This document shows, piece after piece, positions 44,300-54,088 of a stretch of DNA of 64,000 nucleotides. Made by a program: the position numbers and the translations under genes. This DNA is from AP-15 sp963775875 (GTDB lineage: Bacteria > Pseudomonadota > Alphaproteobacteria > ATCC43930 > CGMCC-115725). The notes beneath the pieces were generated by a model. That model was not told the origin of the DNA and searched no databases. It saw only the letters and a list, made by a program, of their open reading frames with translations. The stretch spans positions 62,001 to 126,000 of the forward strand of contig CAVZKP010000025.1 in NCBI GenBank assembly GCA_963775875.1, given 5' to 3'. The first letter of the stretch is position 1; each line of letters starts with the position of its first letter.

Positions 44300-45004
44300 C
44301 TAGGCGCGCTGCTCGGGCGGCAGTTGCAGGCGGTAGCCGACGCCGAGTTCGGTCAGGATGTGGGCCGGCCGGGTCGGGTCGGGTTCGAGCTTTTGCCGCA
44401 GCCCGCGGATGAACACCCGCAGATATTGCACCTCGTCGGCCTGGGCCGGCCCCCACACCTGGCGCAGCAGATGGCGGTGGGTCAAAACCTTGCCGGCGTG
44501 CATGACCAGATGACGCAGCAGGTCGAACTCCTTGGGCGACAATTTGACCTCGTGTCCGGCGCGCGTGACCTGGCGACGCACCAGATCGACCGTGAGATCG
44601 CCCGAGACAAAGACCGGCAATTCGCCCTGCGCCTGAAAGGCGTGGCGCAATGCGGCGCGCAGCCGGGCCATCAGCTCGGCCATGCCAAACGGCTTGGCGA
44701 CATAGTCATCGGCGCCCAGATCGAGGGCTTCGACCATCGAGCGCTCGTCATGGCGCGCCGAGACCACCAGGATCGGCACCCGCGAGGTTTTGCGGATCTC
44801 GCCGATCAGCTCGATCCCGCTGCGGTCCGGCAGGCCGAGATCGAGAATCACCAGATCGGGCTTTTCGAGGTTCAGCGAGCGCAGCCCGGCGGCGGCGGTT
44901 TCGGCCTCGGCGACGCGGTAGCCGGCGGCGGCCAAGGTGGTGCGCAACAGCCGGCGGATCGGCGGCTCGTCATCGACCACCAGGACGGTCGGCCCGCTAG
45001 CCAT
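44300..45004 (-). CDS. kdpE: Response regulator KdpE
   Basis: 234 residues from ATG 45004. The receiver domain has VLVVDDEPPIRRLLRTTLAA, the phospho-aspartate in DLVILDLGLPDRSGIELIGE and the K-region in GADDYVAKPFGMAELMARLR. The winged-helix DNA-binding end reads VKLSPKEFDLLRHLVMHAGK and TELGVGYRLQLPPE. It is the partner of kdpD just upstream. The kdpFABC target genes are not in the window. Confidence 0.92.
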   Translation of the reverse strand: MASGPTVLVVDDEPPIRRLLRTTLAAAGYRVAEAETAAAGLRSLNLEKPDLVILDLGLPDRSGIELIGEIRKTSRVPILVVSARHDERSMVEALDLGADDYVAKPFGMAELMARLRAALRHAFQAQGELPVFVSGDLTVDLVRRQVTRAGHEVKLSPKEFDLLRHLVMHAGKVLTHRHLLRQVWGPAQADEVQYLRVFIRGLRQKLEPDPTRPAHILTELGVGYRLQLPPEQRA

Positions 45005-45046
45005 GCGCTCCTCTAGCCATGCGCCCCTCTAGCCATGGGCCAGGGC
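45000..45046. repeat. Imperfect tandem repeat between kdpD and kdpE
   Basis: CTAGCCATGCGC-type units recur three times (near 45000, 45015 and 45032). On the coding strand this duplicates ATGGCTAG, creating a decoy ATG 18 bases before the kdpE start. The repeat holds the kdpE ribosome site AGAGGAG. Confidence 0.55.
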
Positions 45047-47740
45047 CGATTGCTTCTCGGCGCCGATTTCGGGCACGACCGGCATGCGGATCGTCAACAC
45101 CGCGCCCGAGCGGTCGCGGCGATTGCGGGCCACGATCCAGCCGCCCAGCGCCTCGACAAAGCCGCGGCAGATCGCCAGCCCCAGCCCGGTGCCGGCGCGG
45201 CGGCGATCCTGCGCCAGCACCCGATAGAATTTGTCGAAGATCCGTTCGAGATCGGCGGGCGGGATGCCCGGCCCCTCGTCGACGATTTCGATCTCGACCA
45301 GTTCGCCGTCGCGGCTCGCCCTGACTTCGATGCGGCTGCCGGCGGGCGAATATTTCGCCGCGTTGTCGAGCAGATTGAACAGCACCTGCTCGAACAGCAC
45401 CGCATCGAGCCGCAGCATCGGCAAGTCGGGCTCGACGTCAGCCTCGACATAGTGGCGGGCGAGGACGCTGCCGGCCCGCTGCAGGGCCGCGCCGATGATC
45501 TCGCCGACATCGATCAGGTCGAGCTTCAGCTCGATCGCGCCGGATTCGAGCCGGGTCATGTCCAACAGGTTGGAGACAAAGCGGTTCAACCGCTCGGCCT
45601 CGTCCTGCAAGGTCGCCAGCAATTCCTCGCGGTCGGCGGCGTCGTATTTTTCCGGGTAGCTGCGCAGGCTCGATACCGCGCCGATGATCGAAGCGAGCGG
45701 GGTGCGCAGATCGTGCGAGATCGAGGTCAAGAGCGCCGCGCGCAGCCGCTCGGTCTCGGCCAGCACCCGCGCTTCGTCGAGCCCCTTGGCGAGCGAGATG
45801 CGCTCGATCGCGACCGCCGCCTGATCGGCGAGCGCGTCGAGCAGCCGCCGCTCGTCGGGGGTCAAGAGCGGCCCCGGGGTTTCGCGGTCGATGCCGATCA
45901 CGCCGACCGGACCGCTGCCGGTGCGCAATGGCAGAAACAGCCGCTTGCCGCCCGGCAAGGTGTCGGCGCCGCGCCCGGCCGCGCGGTTGTGCTCCCAGCT
46001 CCAGCGCGCCGCCGCCATGTCGGCGTCGTCCAGCCGGTCCTCGGGCGGGTAACCGGAAGCGACTTCGAGCCCCTCGCCGTCCCGGACCGGCATCAGCAGC
46101 ACGGTGCGGACATCCAGCATCGAGGCGATCTGAAAGGCCGTCGCCCATAACAGATCGTCGAGCGCGCCGATCCCGGCGACCTTGCGGCTGAAGGCGTAAA
46201 GTTCGCCCGTGGTCTTGGCGCGCGCCCGCGCACTGACCACCTGCCGGCGCGTCGCCGCGGTCAGATTGCTGACGATGACCGCAACGATCAGAAAAAAGAA
46301 CAGGGCGACGACGTTTTCCGGGTCGCCGACCGAAAACGTATAGAGCGGCGGCAGAAAGAAGAAATTGTAGGCGAGGACGCTGAGCACGCAGGCGAACAGC
46401 GAGGGCAACAGGCCCCAGGCCACGGCCGCGGCCAAGACCGCGGTCAGGAACACCAGCGAGATGCTCTGCACCGCGACGAATTCCTTGAGCAGCAGGCCGA
46501 TGCCGAGGGCGATCGCGACGCTGCCGGCGCTGCCGAGATAGGGGCCGATGCGCACCGTCCCGGGGGTCGGGCGGGTGGCCACCGATTTTGCCGGAACCGG
46601 CTCCTCGGCATCCCCGGAAATGACGTGCAGGCTGATCTGGCCGGTTTTGCGCATCAGCTCGCGCACCACCGAGCCGTGCACGATCTCGAACCAGGGCGAG
46701 CGCGCCGATTTGCCGATGACGATCTGGGTGATGTTGTTGGCGCCGGCATAGGCGACCAGCTCGTCGGCGATGTTGCGCCCCGGAATCGTGATCGTCGACG
46801 CGCCGAGCCGTTCGGCCAGCCGCAGATGGTCGGCGACCCGGTCGCGCTCGGCGTCGTTGAGCCGCTGGGTGCGCGCGGTCTCGACATAGATCGCCGTCCA
46901 CGGCACGCGCAGGCGGTCGGCCACCCGCCGCGCATAGCGGATCAGCCCCGCCGTGCTCGGCGCCTCGCTGACGCAGACCAGCACCCGTTCGCCGGCCGGC
47001 CACGGCCCCGAGATCGCGTGTTCGCGCATATGCGAGAGCAATTGCTCGTCGACCCGCTGGGCGGTGCGGCGCAATGCCAGCTCGCGCAACGCCGTCAGAT
47101 TGCCGGTCGAGAAGAAATGGCGGACCGCGCGCTCGGCCTGCTGCGGCACATAGACCTTGCCCTCGTGCAGGCGCTTGATCAGGTCCTCGGGCGACAGGTC
47201 GATGACCTCGATGTCGTCGGCCTGGTCGAGCACGCTGTCGGGCACGGTCTCGCGCACCCGGATCCGGGTGATCCGGGCAATCACGTCGTTGAGGCTCTCG
47301 ACATGCTGGATGTTCAAGGTGGCGAACACGTCGATGCCGGCGGCGATCAGCTCCTCGACATCGAGATAGCGCTTGGGGTGGCGGCTGCCGGGGGCGTTGG
47401 TGTGCGCCAGTTCGTCGACCAGCACGAGCCGCGGGCGGCGCTTCAGGATCGCGTCGAGATCCATCTCGGCCAGCAGATGGCCCTTGTACTCGACCTGCTG
47501 CCGGGGAATGGTTTCGAGGCCGTCGAGCAGCGCCTCGGTCTCGCGCCGGCCATGCGCCTCGACGATGCCGACCACGACATCGACCCCCTCGCGCCGCTTG
47601 GCCTGGGCCGACAGCAGCATCTCATAGGTCTTGCCGACCCCGGGCGCGGCGCCGAGAAAGATCTTCAGCCGCCCGCGTCCCTCGTGCTTCGCCGCCGCCA
47701 GCAGCGCCTCGGGCGACGGTCTCCCCTCACGCTCGGCCAT
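45029..47740 (-). CDS. kdpD: Osmosensitive K+ channel histidine kinase KdpD
   Basis: 903 residues from ATG 47740. The N-terminal KdpD domain has the Walker-type GRLKIFLGAAPGVGKTYEML and RRPRLVLVDELAHTNAPGSR, followed by a USP-like domain with RVLVCVSEAPSTAGLIRYAR. Four closely spaced membrane segments lie in YLGSAGSVAIALGIGLLLKE to FFFLIVAVIVSNL, then a GAF-like region, HisKA H-box TSISHDLRTPLASIIGAVSS, and HATPase with LFNLLDNAAKYSPAGSRIEV and GTGLGLAICRGFV. It senses potassium limitation with KdpE. Genes run kdpD then kdpE, with no kdpFABC nearby. Confidence 0.95.
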   Translation of the reverse strand: MAEREGRPSPEALLAAAKHEGRGRLKIFLGAAPGVGKTYEMLLSAQAKRREGVDVVVGIVEAHGRRETEALLDGLETIPRQQVEYKGHLLAEMDLDAILKRRPRLVLVDELAHTNAPGSRHPKRYLDVEELIAAGIDVFATLNIQHVESLNDVIARITRIRVRETVPDSVLDQADDIEVIDLSPEDLIKRLHEGKVYVPQQAERAVRHFFSTGNLTALRELALRRTAQRVDEQLLSHMREHAISGPWPAGERVLVCVSEAPSTAGLIRYARRVADRLRVPWTAIYVETARTQRLNDAERDRVADHLRLAERLGASTITIPGRNIADELVAYAGANNITQIVIGKSARSPWFEIVHGSVVRELMRKTGQISLHVISGDAEEPVPAKSVATRPTPGTVRIGPYLGSAGSVAIALGIGLLLKEFVAVQSISLVFLTAVLAAAVAWGLLPSLFACVLSVLAYNFFFLPPLYTFSVGDPENVVALFFFLIVAVIVSNLTAATRRQVVSARARAKTTGELYAFSRKVAGIGALDDLLWATAFQIASMLDVRTVLLMPVRDGEGLEVASGYPPEDRLDDADMAAARWSWEHNRAAGRGADTLPGGKRLFLPLRTGSGPVGVIGIDRETPGPLLTPDERRLLDALADQAAVAIERISLAKGLDEARVLAETERLRAALLTSISHDLRTPLASIIGAVSSLRSYPEKYDAADREELLATLQDEAERLNRFVSNLLDMTRLESGAIELKLDLIDVGEIIGAALQRAGSVLARHYVEADVEPDLPMLRLDAVLFEQVLFNLLDNAAKYSPAGSRIEVRASRDGELVEIEIVDEGPGIPPADLERIFDKFYRVLAQDRRRAGTGLGLAICRGFVEALGGWIVARNRRDRSGAVLTIRMPVVPEIGAEKQSALAHG

Positions 47741-47813
47741 GGCCGCAGTCTAGCGCGTTTCGCGGCTGGTTTTCGGCTAAATTCACCGGATCCCGCGGAG
47801 CGCGCCCGATAAG

Positions 47814-48698
47814 CTATGGCGCCGCCAGGTGCCGCACCAGCCGGCGGGCATAGAGCGGCAGATCGTCCTGGCGGCGCACGCAGATCGTCAATTTGCGCAG
47901 GGCCCATTCATCGGCGAGTTCGATGCGGTGGATCGCCATCGTCCTGGCATGACGTTCGGCGGTGGTCGCCGGCACGATGCCGATCCCGACATTGCATTCG
48001 ACCAGCCGGCAGACCGCGTCGAAGCCGCGCAACTGAACCCGCAATTTGAGGCGGCGGCCGATCCGCTCGGCCTTTTCGGACAGAAAGCGCTGCAACGCGC
48101 TGGCCCGGTCGAGACCGACGAAATCGAAACCCAGCACCTCGGCAAAGACGGTCCGCTCGACCGCCGCCAGCGGATGGGTCTGGGCGACCACCAGCACGAA
48201 CCGGTCGGTGCGAAACGGCAGGGTTTCCAGACCGGCCATCGTCACCGTGCCGGCGACGATGCCGATATCGGCGGTGCCCTCGGCGATCGCCGCGACGATC
48301 TCGTCGCTGAGCCGCTCCTCCAGATCGATGCTGACCTGCGGGTGGTCGGCGAGAAAGGCGCTCAACGGCTCGGGCAGGAACTCGGTCAGCGCATTGGTAT
48401 TCGACAACAGCCGGATCTGCCCGCGGATGCCCTCGGCATATTGCCCGAGATCGCCACGCATGCGCTCGGCCTGCTGCAGCAGGATGCGCGCGTGCTGGAC
48501 CAGGGTATGCCCGGCCTCGGTCGGCTCGACCCCCTGGCGCCCGCGATGCAGCAGCGGGGTGCCGATCGCCTCTTCCATGTTGCGGATGCGGGTGCTGGCG
48601 GCGGCAATGGCGAGGTGCGTACGCTCGGCGCCACGGGTGATGCTGCCGGCCTCGACGACGTTGAGGAACAGCCGCAGATCGGCGAGATCGAAGCGCAT
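47814..48698 (-). CDS. LysR-type transcriptional regulator
   Basis: 294 residues from ATG 48698. N-terminal winged HTH: MRFDLADLRLFLNVVEAGSI, TRGAERTHLAIAAASTRIRN and LLHRGRQGVEPTEAGHTLVQ. The C-terminal substrate-binding domain continues with IRLLSNTNALTEFLPEPLSA and EGTADIGIVAGTVTMAGLET. It is divergently oriented to the sdhA-like gene, with about 105 bp between starts, so it may regulate that gene in response to a small ligand. The ligand is unknown. Confidence 0.9.
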   Translation of the reverse strand: MRFDLADLRLFLNVVEAGSITRGAERTHLAIAAASTRIRNMEEAIGTPLLHRGRQGVEPTEAGHTLVQHARILLQQAERMRGDLGQYAEGIRGQIRLLSNTNALTEFLPEPLSAFLADHPQVSIDLEERLSDEIVAAIAEGTADIGIVAGTVTMAGLETLPFRTDRFVLVVAQTHPLAAVERTVFAEVLGFDFVGLDRASALQRFLSEKAERIGRRLKLRVQLRGFDAVCRLVECNVGIGIVPATTAERHARTMAIHRIELADEWALRKLTICVRRQDDLPLYARRLVRHLAAP

Positions 48699-48804
48699 CG
48701 GCGGACCGCGAGGGTTCGGATTTGGCGAAACTATCCTGCGCCAATTACCGATTGTGTCAAGGTCGGAGCGGCATCAGATTTCGCAGATCACGAAGGCCAA
48801 ATCG

Positions 48805-50592
48805 ATGAACCAGGCATATCCAATCGTCGAGCACGCTTATGACGTCGTCATCGTCGGCGGCGGCGGCGCCGGGTTGCGCGCGACCCTCGGCATGACCATG
48901 GCCGGTTTGAAGACCGCCTGCGTCAGCAAGGTGTTTCCGACCCGCAGCCACACCGTGGCGGCGCAGGGCGGGATCGGCGCCGCGCTCGGCAATATGGGCG
49001 AGGACGACTGGCGCTGGCACATGTACGACACGGTCAAGGGGTCGGACTGGCTCGGCGACCAGGATGCGATCGAATATATGTGCAAGAACGCGATGGCGGC
49101 GGTTGTCGAGCTCGAGCAGATGGGCATGCCGTTCTCGCGCACCGAGGACGGGCTGATCTATCAGCGCCCGTTCGGCGGCCACACCGTGCAGTGGGGCAAG
49201 GGCCTCGCCATGCGCGCCTGCGCCGCGGCCGACCGCACCGGGCATGCGCTGATCCATACGCTCTACCAGCAATGCCTGAAGCACAATGCCGAGTTCTTCA
49301 TCGAGTACGTGGCGCTCGATCTGCTGATGGAAGACGGCGTCTGCCGCGGCATCCTCGCCTGGCGCCTGGAGGATGGCAGCCTGCACCGGTTCCGCGCGCA
49401 GCTCGTGGTGCTGGCGACGGGCGGCGGCGGGCGCGCCTATTTCTCGACGACCCAGGCGCATATCTGCACCGGCGACGGCAATGCGATGGCCTGCGCGCCG
49501 GACTGCCATTGCAGGACATGGAGTTCGTCCAGTTCCATCCGACCGGCATCTACGGCGCCGGCTGCCTGATCACCGAGGGGGCGCGCGGCGAAGGCGGCTA
49601 TATGACCAATGGCCAGGGTGAGCGGTTTATGGAGCGCTATGCGCCGAGCACCCGGGATCTGGCCTCGCGCGACGTCGCCGCGCGGGCGATGGCGATCGAG
49701 ATCCGCGAAGGCCGCGGCTGCGGCCCGCTCAAGGACCACATCCTCTTGCATCTCGAACATCTCGATCCCAGGACACTGCATCTGCGGCTGCCCGGCATCT
49801 CGGAGACGGCGAAGATCTTTGCCGGGGTCGAGGTGACCCGCGAGCCGATCCCGGTACTGCCGACCGCGCATTACAACATGGGCGGCATCCCGACCAATAT
49901 TCGCGCCGAGGTGCTGAACCCGGCCGCCGACGACCCGGAGCGCACCGTTCCCGGGCTGATGGCGATCGGCGAGGCCGCCTGCGTCTCGGTGCATGGCGCG
50001 ACCCGCCTCGGCACCAATTCGCTGCTCGATCTGGTCATCTTCGGCCGGGCCGCCGCCGCACCGCGCCGCCGAGATCGTCGAGCCGGGCGCGCGCCCCGGT
50101 GCGTGGTCCGCGTCAGCCGAAGAGGCCGCACTCGCCCGCTTCGACCATATCCGCCACGCGCGGGGTTCGCTCAAGGCGGGCGCCATCCGCCTCGCCATGC
50201 AGCAGACGATGCAGCAGCACTGCGCCGTCTTCCGCACCGCGGCGGTGCTCGATGAAGGCCTGCGCAAGATCGGCGATGTCGGCCATTCGCTCGGCGACCT
50301 CGGCGTCGCCGACCGCTCGCTGATCTGGAACACCGATCTGGTCGACGCGATCGAGCTCGACAACATGATCGGCCAGGCGCAGGTCACCCTCCACAGCGCC
50401 CGCTACCGCACCGAAAGCCGCGGCGCGCACGCCCGCGAAGACTATCCCGACCGCGACGACCGGAACTGGCTGGTCCACACCCTCGCCTGGCGCGACGGCG
50501 ACGGCCGGGTCCGCCTCGGCAATCGCCCGGTGCACCTCTCGCCACTGTCCAACGACGTACAGCCGTTCCCGCCGGCCGAGCGCGTTTATTGA
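48805..50592 (+). pseudogene. SdhA-like flavoprotein subunit (succinate dehydrogenase/fumarate reductase type), two frameshifts
   Basis: ATG 48805 begins MNQAYPIVEHAYDVVIVGGG. The FAD-binding GGGGAGLRATLGMTMAGL, the covalent-FAD histidine in VFPTRSHTVAAQGGIGAALG, QFHPTGIYGAGCLITEGARG, the active-site region YAPSTRDLASRDVAARAM and the HGATRLGTNSLLDLVIFGRA block are clear. The end has RYRTESRGAHAREDYPDRDD. Frame 1 changes near 49496 (a base missing in a C run) and near 50061 (a base extra). Corrected length is 595, normal for SdhA. No sdhB, C or D are near, so this is an isolated copy; a divergent LysR gene is adjacent. Confidence 0.85.
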
Positions 50593-50639
50593 AGACCCGA
50601 ACCGATCCTAGTGTTGAGACGCAAACACTTGGTTCACCT

Positions 50640-50745
50640 CATCGTCATGGCCGGGCTTGACCCGGCCACCCACGTCTTTGCCCCACCCGGCAGCATCCGA
50701 CGCGGCCCCGTGGATGCCCGGACCAAATCCGGGCATAACGCGCTA
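50640..50745. repeat. Interspersed palindromic repeat (CATGGCCGGGCTTGACCC type)
   Basis: CGTCATGGCCGGGCTTGACC and, after a spacer, GGATGCCCGGACCAAATCCG form a large inverted-repeat unit common in alphaproteobacterial intergenic DNA. It lies after the sdhA-like stop, between convergent genes, and could act as a bidirectional terminator. Confidence 0.7.
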
Positions 50746-50825
50746 TTTTCTGCCGTGCACCATCTGAATGCGTCTAAGCGCTAGCGACGCCATCATCAAC
50801 GGCAGCGTGATGTGTCGATATTGTT

Positions 50826-51457
50826 TTACCGGCGGCGACGGCGGCGGATCGCGCCAAAGCCGAGCACGGCACTGCCCAGGAGCATCAGCGAAGCGGGCTC
50901 GGGTACCGGTGACGCAGTCACCACGGGGTGACCGAAACAGAACCGCCAGCAGAGCCGTTAAGGGTGTAGAAATAGACATTCGGCGTCGCCTGACCATATC
51001 CTAGCTGGTCGAATGTAGGACTCGATGTAAAATTGAGTATGTGAAGATAAAAGTCATTAGGGACCGGGTTCGTTAAAGAGAAACAACACGCTCCGTCGGC
51101 AACACCGCCGAGGACAAGTTCATCCGCGGCCCCGTTGCCATTTCCGGTCGGAGAATAATCGAAGGCAAACGCCGAATCTGACGTAATACTATTCAAAACC
51201 GGATTGGTGATGGCGGCGGTGTCGTCGGTGTAGGTCAGGGTCGGGTCGAACACAATGGTAAAGGAGCCCGTCACCGAAACCGGCGTCGCCCCGCTGGTAA
51301 AGCCGGAGGCGTTGGTGCCCCCTCCATAATCGGCCGCGTTGGTGAATGGGGCGCTAAAGGTGACATCGTCGGTCACCAGGGCGGCGTTTGCCTGGGACAT
51401 TGCCAACAGCAACACGGCCGGGGCGGCAGCCCGCAGCAAAATCGAAAAGCGCATCAT
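50826..51457 (-). pseudogene. PEP-CTERM sorting domain protein, frameshift before the sorting signal
   Basis: From ATG 51457: MMRFSILLRAAAPAVLLLAM and SQANA|ALVTDD is a signal peptide. The mature part is beta-rich, with SVTGSFTIVFDPTLTYTDDT and two neighbouring Cys. The main frame ends at VSVTPW-TGA, but one missing base (near 50929, in a C-run) hides a perfect sorting tail in the next frame: ASPVPEPASLMLLGSAVLGF then GAIRRRRRR and TAA 50826-50828. This is the PEP-CTERM signal for exosortase-dependent surface anchoring. Corrected length about 210. No exosortase gene is in the window. Confidence 0.75.
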
Positions 51458-51995
51458 CAACCTCATTCCGTTCCGGCTCTGCATTCGGACGCAGCCAAGC
51501 GTTTTTCCCGAGATGGGATTCTGCGGCCTTACCCGATCGAGAGCAATCATCGTGCCATTTCTCAGATCACAAATTTTTCAATAGCTTGACTGATTCGCCA
51601 GGGTGAGTTGTAAGAAATCCCGACGGTAAGCAGCACGTCTCTGTAAGGAACGGCCGGTTCGCCGGAAAGTTGCCCTGTTCCCGGGACGCACCAAATTTCG
51701 CGCAATATCAAAGATGTGCGCTTAGGAACTATTACTGTCCTTTGCTGTCGAGCCGGCGATGCGATGTAATCAAAAATCGGCAATCGCCGTAAAAAATTCC
51801 GACGCGTCGCTACCCGGCGGGATCGAGAGCGGTCGAGCAGCTTGGGCCGTATACCTTAACACTGCTGTATCTTGCGCTAAATTTGATCACTCGTGCCAAT
51901 GTGCCGCCGAATCCATTTCAACAGCCGCGACATTGAGCCGCATCTGGCGAATTGGCAAGCGCAAACTTGGCCGAAGACCGCTTGGCATCCTGGCC
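51458..51995. other. Intergenic stretch without recognisable gene
   Basis: About 540 bases, less GC-rich than the surroundings. A leftward 73-codon frame (51562-51783) has no ribosome site or family resemblance and is not called. Probably holds the PEP-CTERM gene promoter. Confidence 0.4.
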
Positions 51996-53210
51996 TCAGC
52001 GCGCGAGCGGGCCGGTGATCGCGGCGTAGACCAGTTGGCGCGACAGATAACGGTAGTAGAGGCGCTGGTCGGGGGCCTGGAGCAGCAGCACCGCGATCAG
52101 CTCTTCGGCCGGATCGATCCAGAAATAGGTGCCGGTGACCCCACCCCAGAAATATTCGCCGACCGAGCCCGGCACCGGCGACATGCCGGGTTGGGTGCGC
52201 ACCGCAAAACCGAGACCGAAGCCGTAGCCCATCTCCGGCACCGGCGCCAAGGCGCCGAACCGCTCGCGCGCGGTCTCGCCATAACCGACATTGGCGGGCA
52301 GATGGTTCGAGGCCATGTGCCGGATCGTCTTTGGCGCCAAGAGCCGGGTTCCGTCGAGTTCGCCGCCGTTCAGCAGCATCTGGCAGAAGCGCAGGTAATC
52401 CGCCGCGGTCGAAACCAGCCCGCCGCCGCCCGAGGCCCAGCGATGCGGTCGGGCGACGTTGCGCATCGGCGGCCGGGCGCCGGTCGCGGCATCAGCCTGC
52501 GGCTCGGCCACCCGCCGGGCCCGCTCGCCGGTCGCCTCGAAGGCGGTGTCGCTCATGCCGAGCGGCCCGGTGATCTGCGCGGCAAAGAAATCGGCCAGGC
52601 TCTGGCCTGAAACCACCTCGACGACGCGGCCCAGCACATCGGTCGACATGCTGTATTCCCAGGTCGTCCCCGGCTCGAACATCAATGGCAGACGGGCGAG
52701 CTTGGCGACGAGGTCGGCGTTGGTCTGGTTCTCGTTCATCAGATCGGCGTCGCGCCAGAGCATCTGCACCGGCGAGTCGCCGAACGCGGCATAGGTCAGC
52801 CCCGAGGTATGGCGCAGCAGATCCTGCACCGTCATCCTGCGGCGGGCGCGCACCCGCTCGACGCCAACCGTGGGCTCCTTGAACTCCGGCAGATATTCGG
52901 CGACCGCGGCCGAGATCTGCAGGCGTCCCATTTCGGCCAGGATCATCGCCGCGACCGAGGTCATCGGCTTGGTCATCGAGGCGACGCGAAAGATCGCGTC
53001 GATCGTCATCGGCGCCTCGGCCTCGCGGTCGCGCCAGCCAAATGCCTCGGCAAAGCCGATCCGCCCGCCGCGCGCGATCAACATGACCCCGCCGGGGATC
53101 AGCCGGCGCTCGACATCATGCTGCAAGGTCGTCCTGATCCGTTCCAGCCGCTGCGCCGACAATCCGATTTCCTCGGGGCGTCCGGCCTTTGGCAGTCCCA
53201 ACCCGCTCAT
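51996..53210 (-). CDS. Serine hydrolase of the beta-lactamase (class C / EstB) family
   Basis: 404 residues from ATG 53210, preceded by GAGGCAAGCG. The SxxK motif is in DAIFRVASMTKPMTSVAAMI, the YxN-like tyrosine in TTWEYSMSTDVLGRVVEVVS, and a late HRWASGGGGLVSTAADYLRF. It has no signal peptide, so it works in the cytoplasm, probably as an esterase on ester or lactone substrates rather than as a resistance enzyme. An upstream ATG (53222) would add four residues. Divergent to an HpcH/HpaI gene. Confidence 0.88.
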   Translation of the reverse strand: MSGLGLPKAGRPEEIGLSAQRLERIRTTLQHDVERRLIPGGVMLIARGGRIGFAEAFGWRDREAEAPMTIDAIFRVASMTKPMTSVAAMILAEMGRLQISAAVAEYLPEFKEPTVGVERVRARRRMTVQDLLRHTSGLTYAAFGDSPVQMLWRDADLMNENQTNADLVAKLARLPLMFEPGTTWEYSMSTDVLGRVVEVVSGQSLADFFAAQITGPLGMSDTAFEATGERARRVAEPQADAATGARPPMRNVARPHRWASGGGGLVSTAADYLRFCQMLLNGGELDGTRLLAPKTIRHMASNHLPANVGYGETARERFGALAPVPEMGYGFGLGFAVRTQPGMSPVPGSVGEYFWGGVTGTYFWIDPAEELIAVLLLQAPDQRLYYRYLSRQLVYAAITGPLAR

Positions 53211-53275
53211 CGCTTGCCTCATTCGTCGCTGGCCGCTAATTCCCGGCATCGTACCCGCCAGAACAGGGGATGGAA

Positions 53276-54088
53276 ATGCCCGCACCCGGCAATGCCACGC
53301 TGACCAACCCGGTCAAGGAGCGGATGCAGGCCGGCGAGGTCGCGCTCGGCCTCAATGTCCGGATCGCGCGGTCCGGCGACATCGCCCGCATCGCCCGCAC
53401 GACCGGCCACGACTTCATCTTTATCGATGTGCAGCATTCGCTGTTTTCGCTGGAAACGATCGGCCACATCGCCCAGGCCGCACTCGGCTGCGGCGTGGCG
53501 CCCCTGGCCCGGGTGCGCAGCTGCGCCGACCCGGACACTTCGCTGTTGCTTGACAATGGCGTCACCGGGATCGTCTTTCCCGACGTCAACAACGCCGCCG
53601 ACGCCCGGCGAGGGGTCGACGCCGCCAAATTCGCGCCGATCGGCAAACGCTCAGTCAGCGGCGGCTATCCGGTGTTCGATTACCGCGCCATGCCGGTCGG
53701 CGACAGCATGCGGCTGCTGAACCAGGCGACCCTTGTCGTCTGCATGATCGAGACGCGCGAGGGCCTCGGCAATATCGAGGAAATCGCCGCGGTCGACGGG
53801 GTCGACGTGATCCATATCGGCAGCAACGATCTTTTGACCGCACTCGGCAAACCGGGCCAGTTCGACGACCCGGAAATTTTCTCGGCGATCGACCGGGCCA
53901 TCGCGGCGGCCAAGGCGCACGGCAAGTTCGCCGGGCTCGGCGGCATGCGCAATGTCGAGCGTCAGGTCGAGCTGATCCGCAAGGGTGTGCGCTTCGTCAC
54001 GACCCAGACCGATATCGGCTTTCTGCTGGCCGCGGCCTCGCGCTGGACCGGCGATCTGCGCAATGCACTGGCGCAGCCGGCGCGCTAG
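53276..54088 (+). CDS. HpcH/HpaI aldolase family protein (second in window)
   Basis: 270 residues from ATG 53276; a second ATG at 53270 is possible. The TIM barrel has GEVALGLNVRIARSGDIARI, a DFIFIDVQHSLFSLETIGHI base/metal region, GVAPLARVR, LLDNGVTGIVFPDVNNAADA, VVCMIETREGLGNIEEIAAV with the metal glutamate and VIHIGSNDLLTALG with the metal aspartate. This matches 2-oxo-acid aldolases such as HpaI or GarL. Different from the copy at 13.8 kb. The next gene runs convergently and overlaps it by four bases (54085-54088). Confidence 0.88.
   Translation: MPAPGNATLTNPVKERMQAGEVALGLNVRIARSGDIARIARTTGHDFIFIDVQHSLFSLETIGHIAQAALGCGVAPLARVRSCADPDTSLLLDNGVTGIVFPDVNNAADARRGVDAAKFAPIGKRSVSGGYPVFDYRAMPVGDSMRLLNQATLVVCMIETREGLGNIEEIAAVDGVDVIHIGSNDLLTALGKPGQFDDPEIFSAIDRAIAAAKAHGKFAGLGGMRNVERQVELIRKGVRFVTTQTDIGFLLAAASRWTGDLRNALAQPAR

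Noticed and set aside
51562..51783. Leftward 73-codon frame in the gap before the serine hydrolase
   Set aside because: No ribosome site and no resemblance to known proteins; composition is not distinctive enough.
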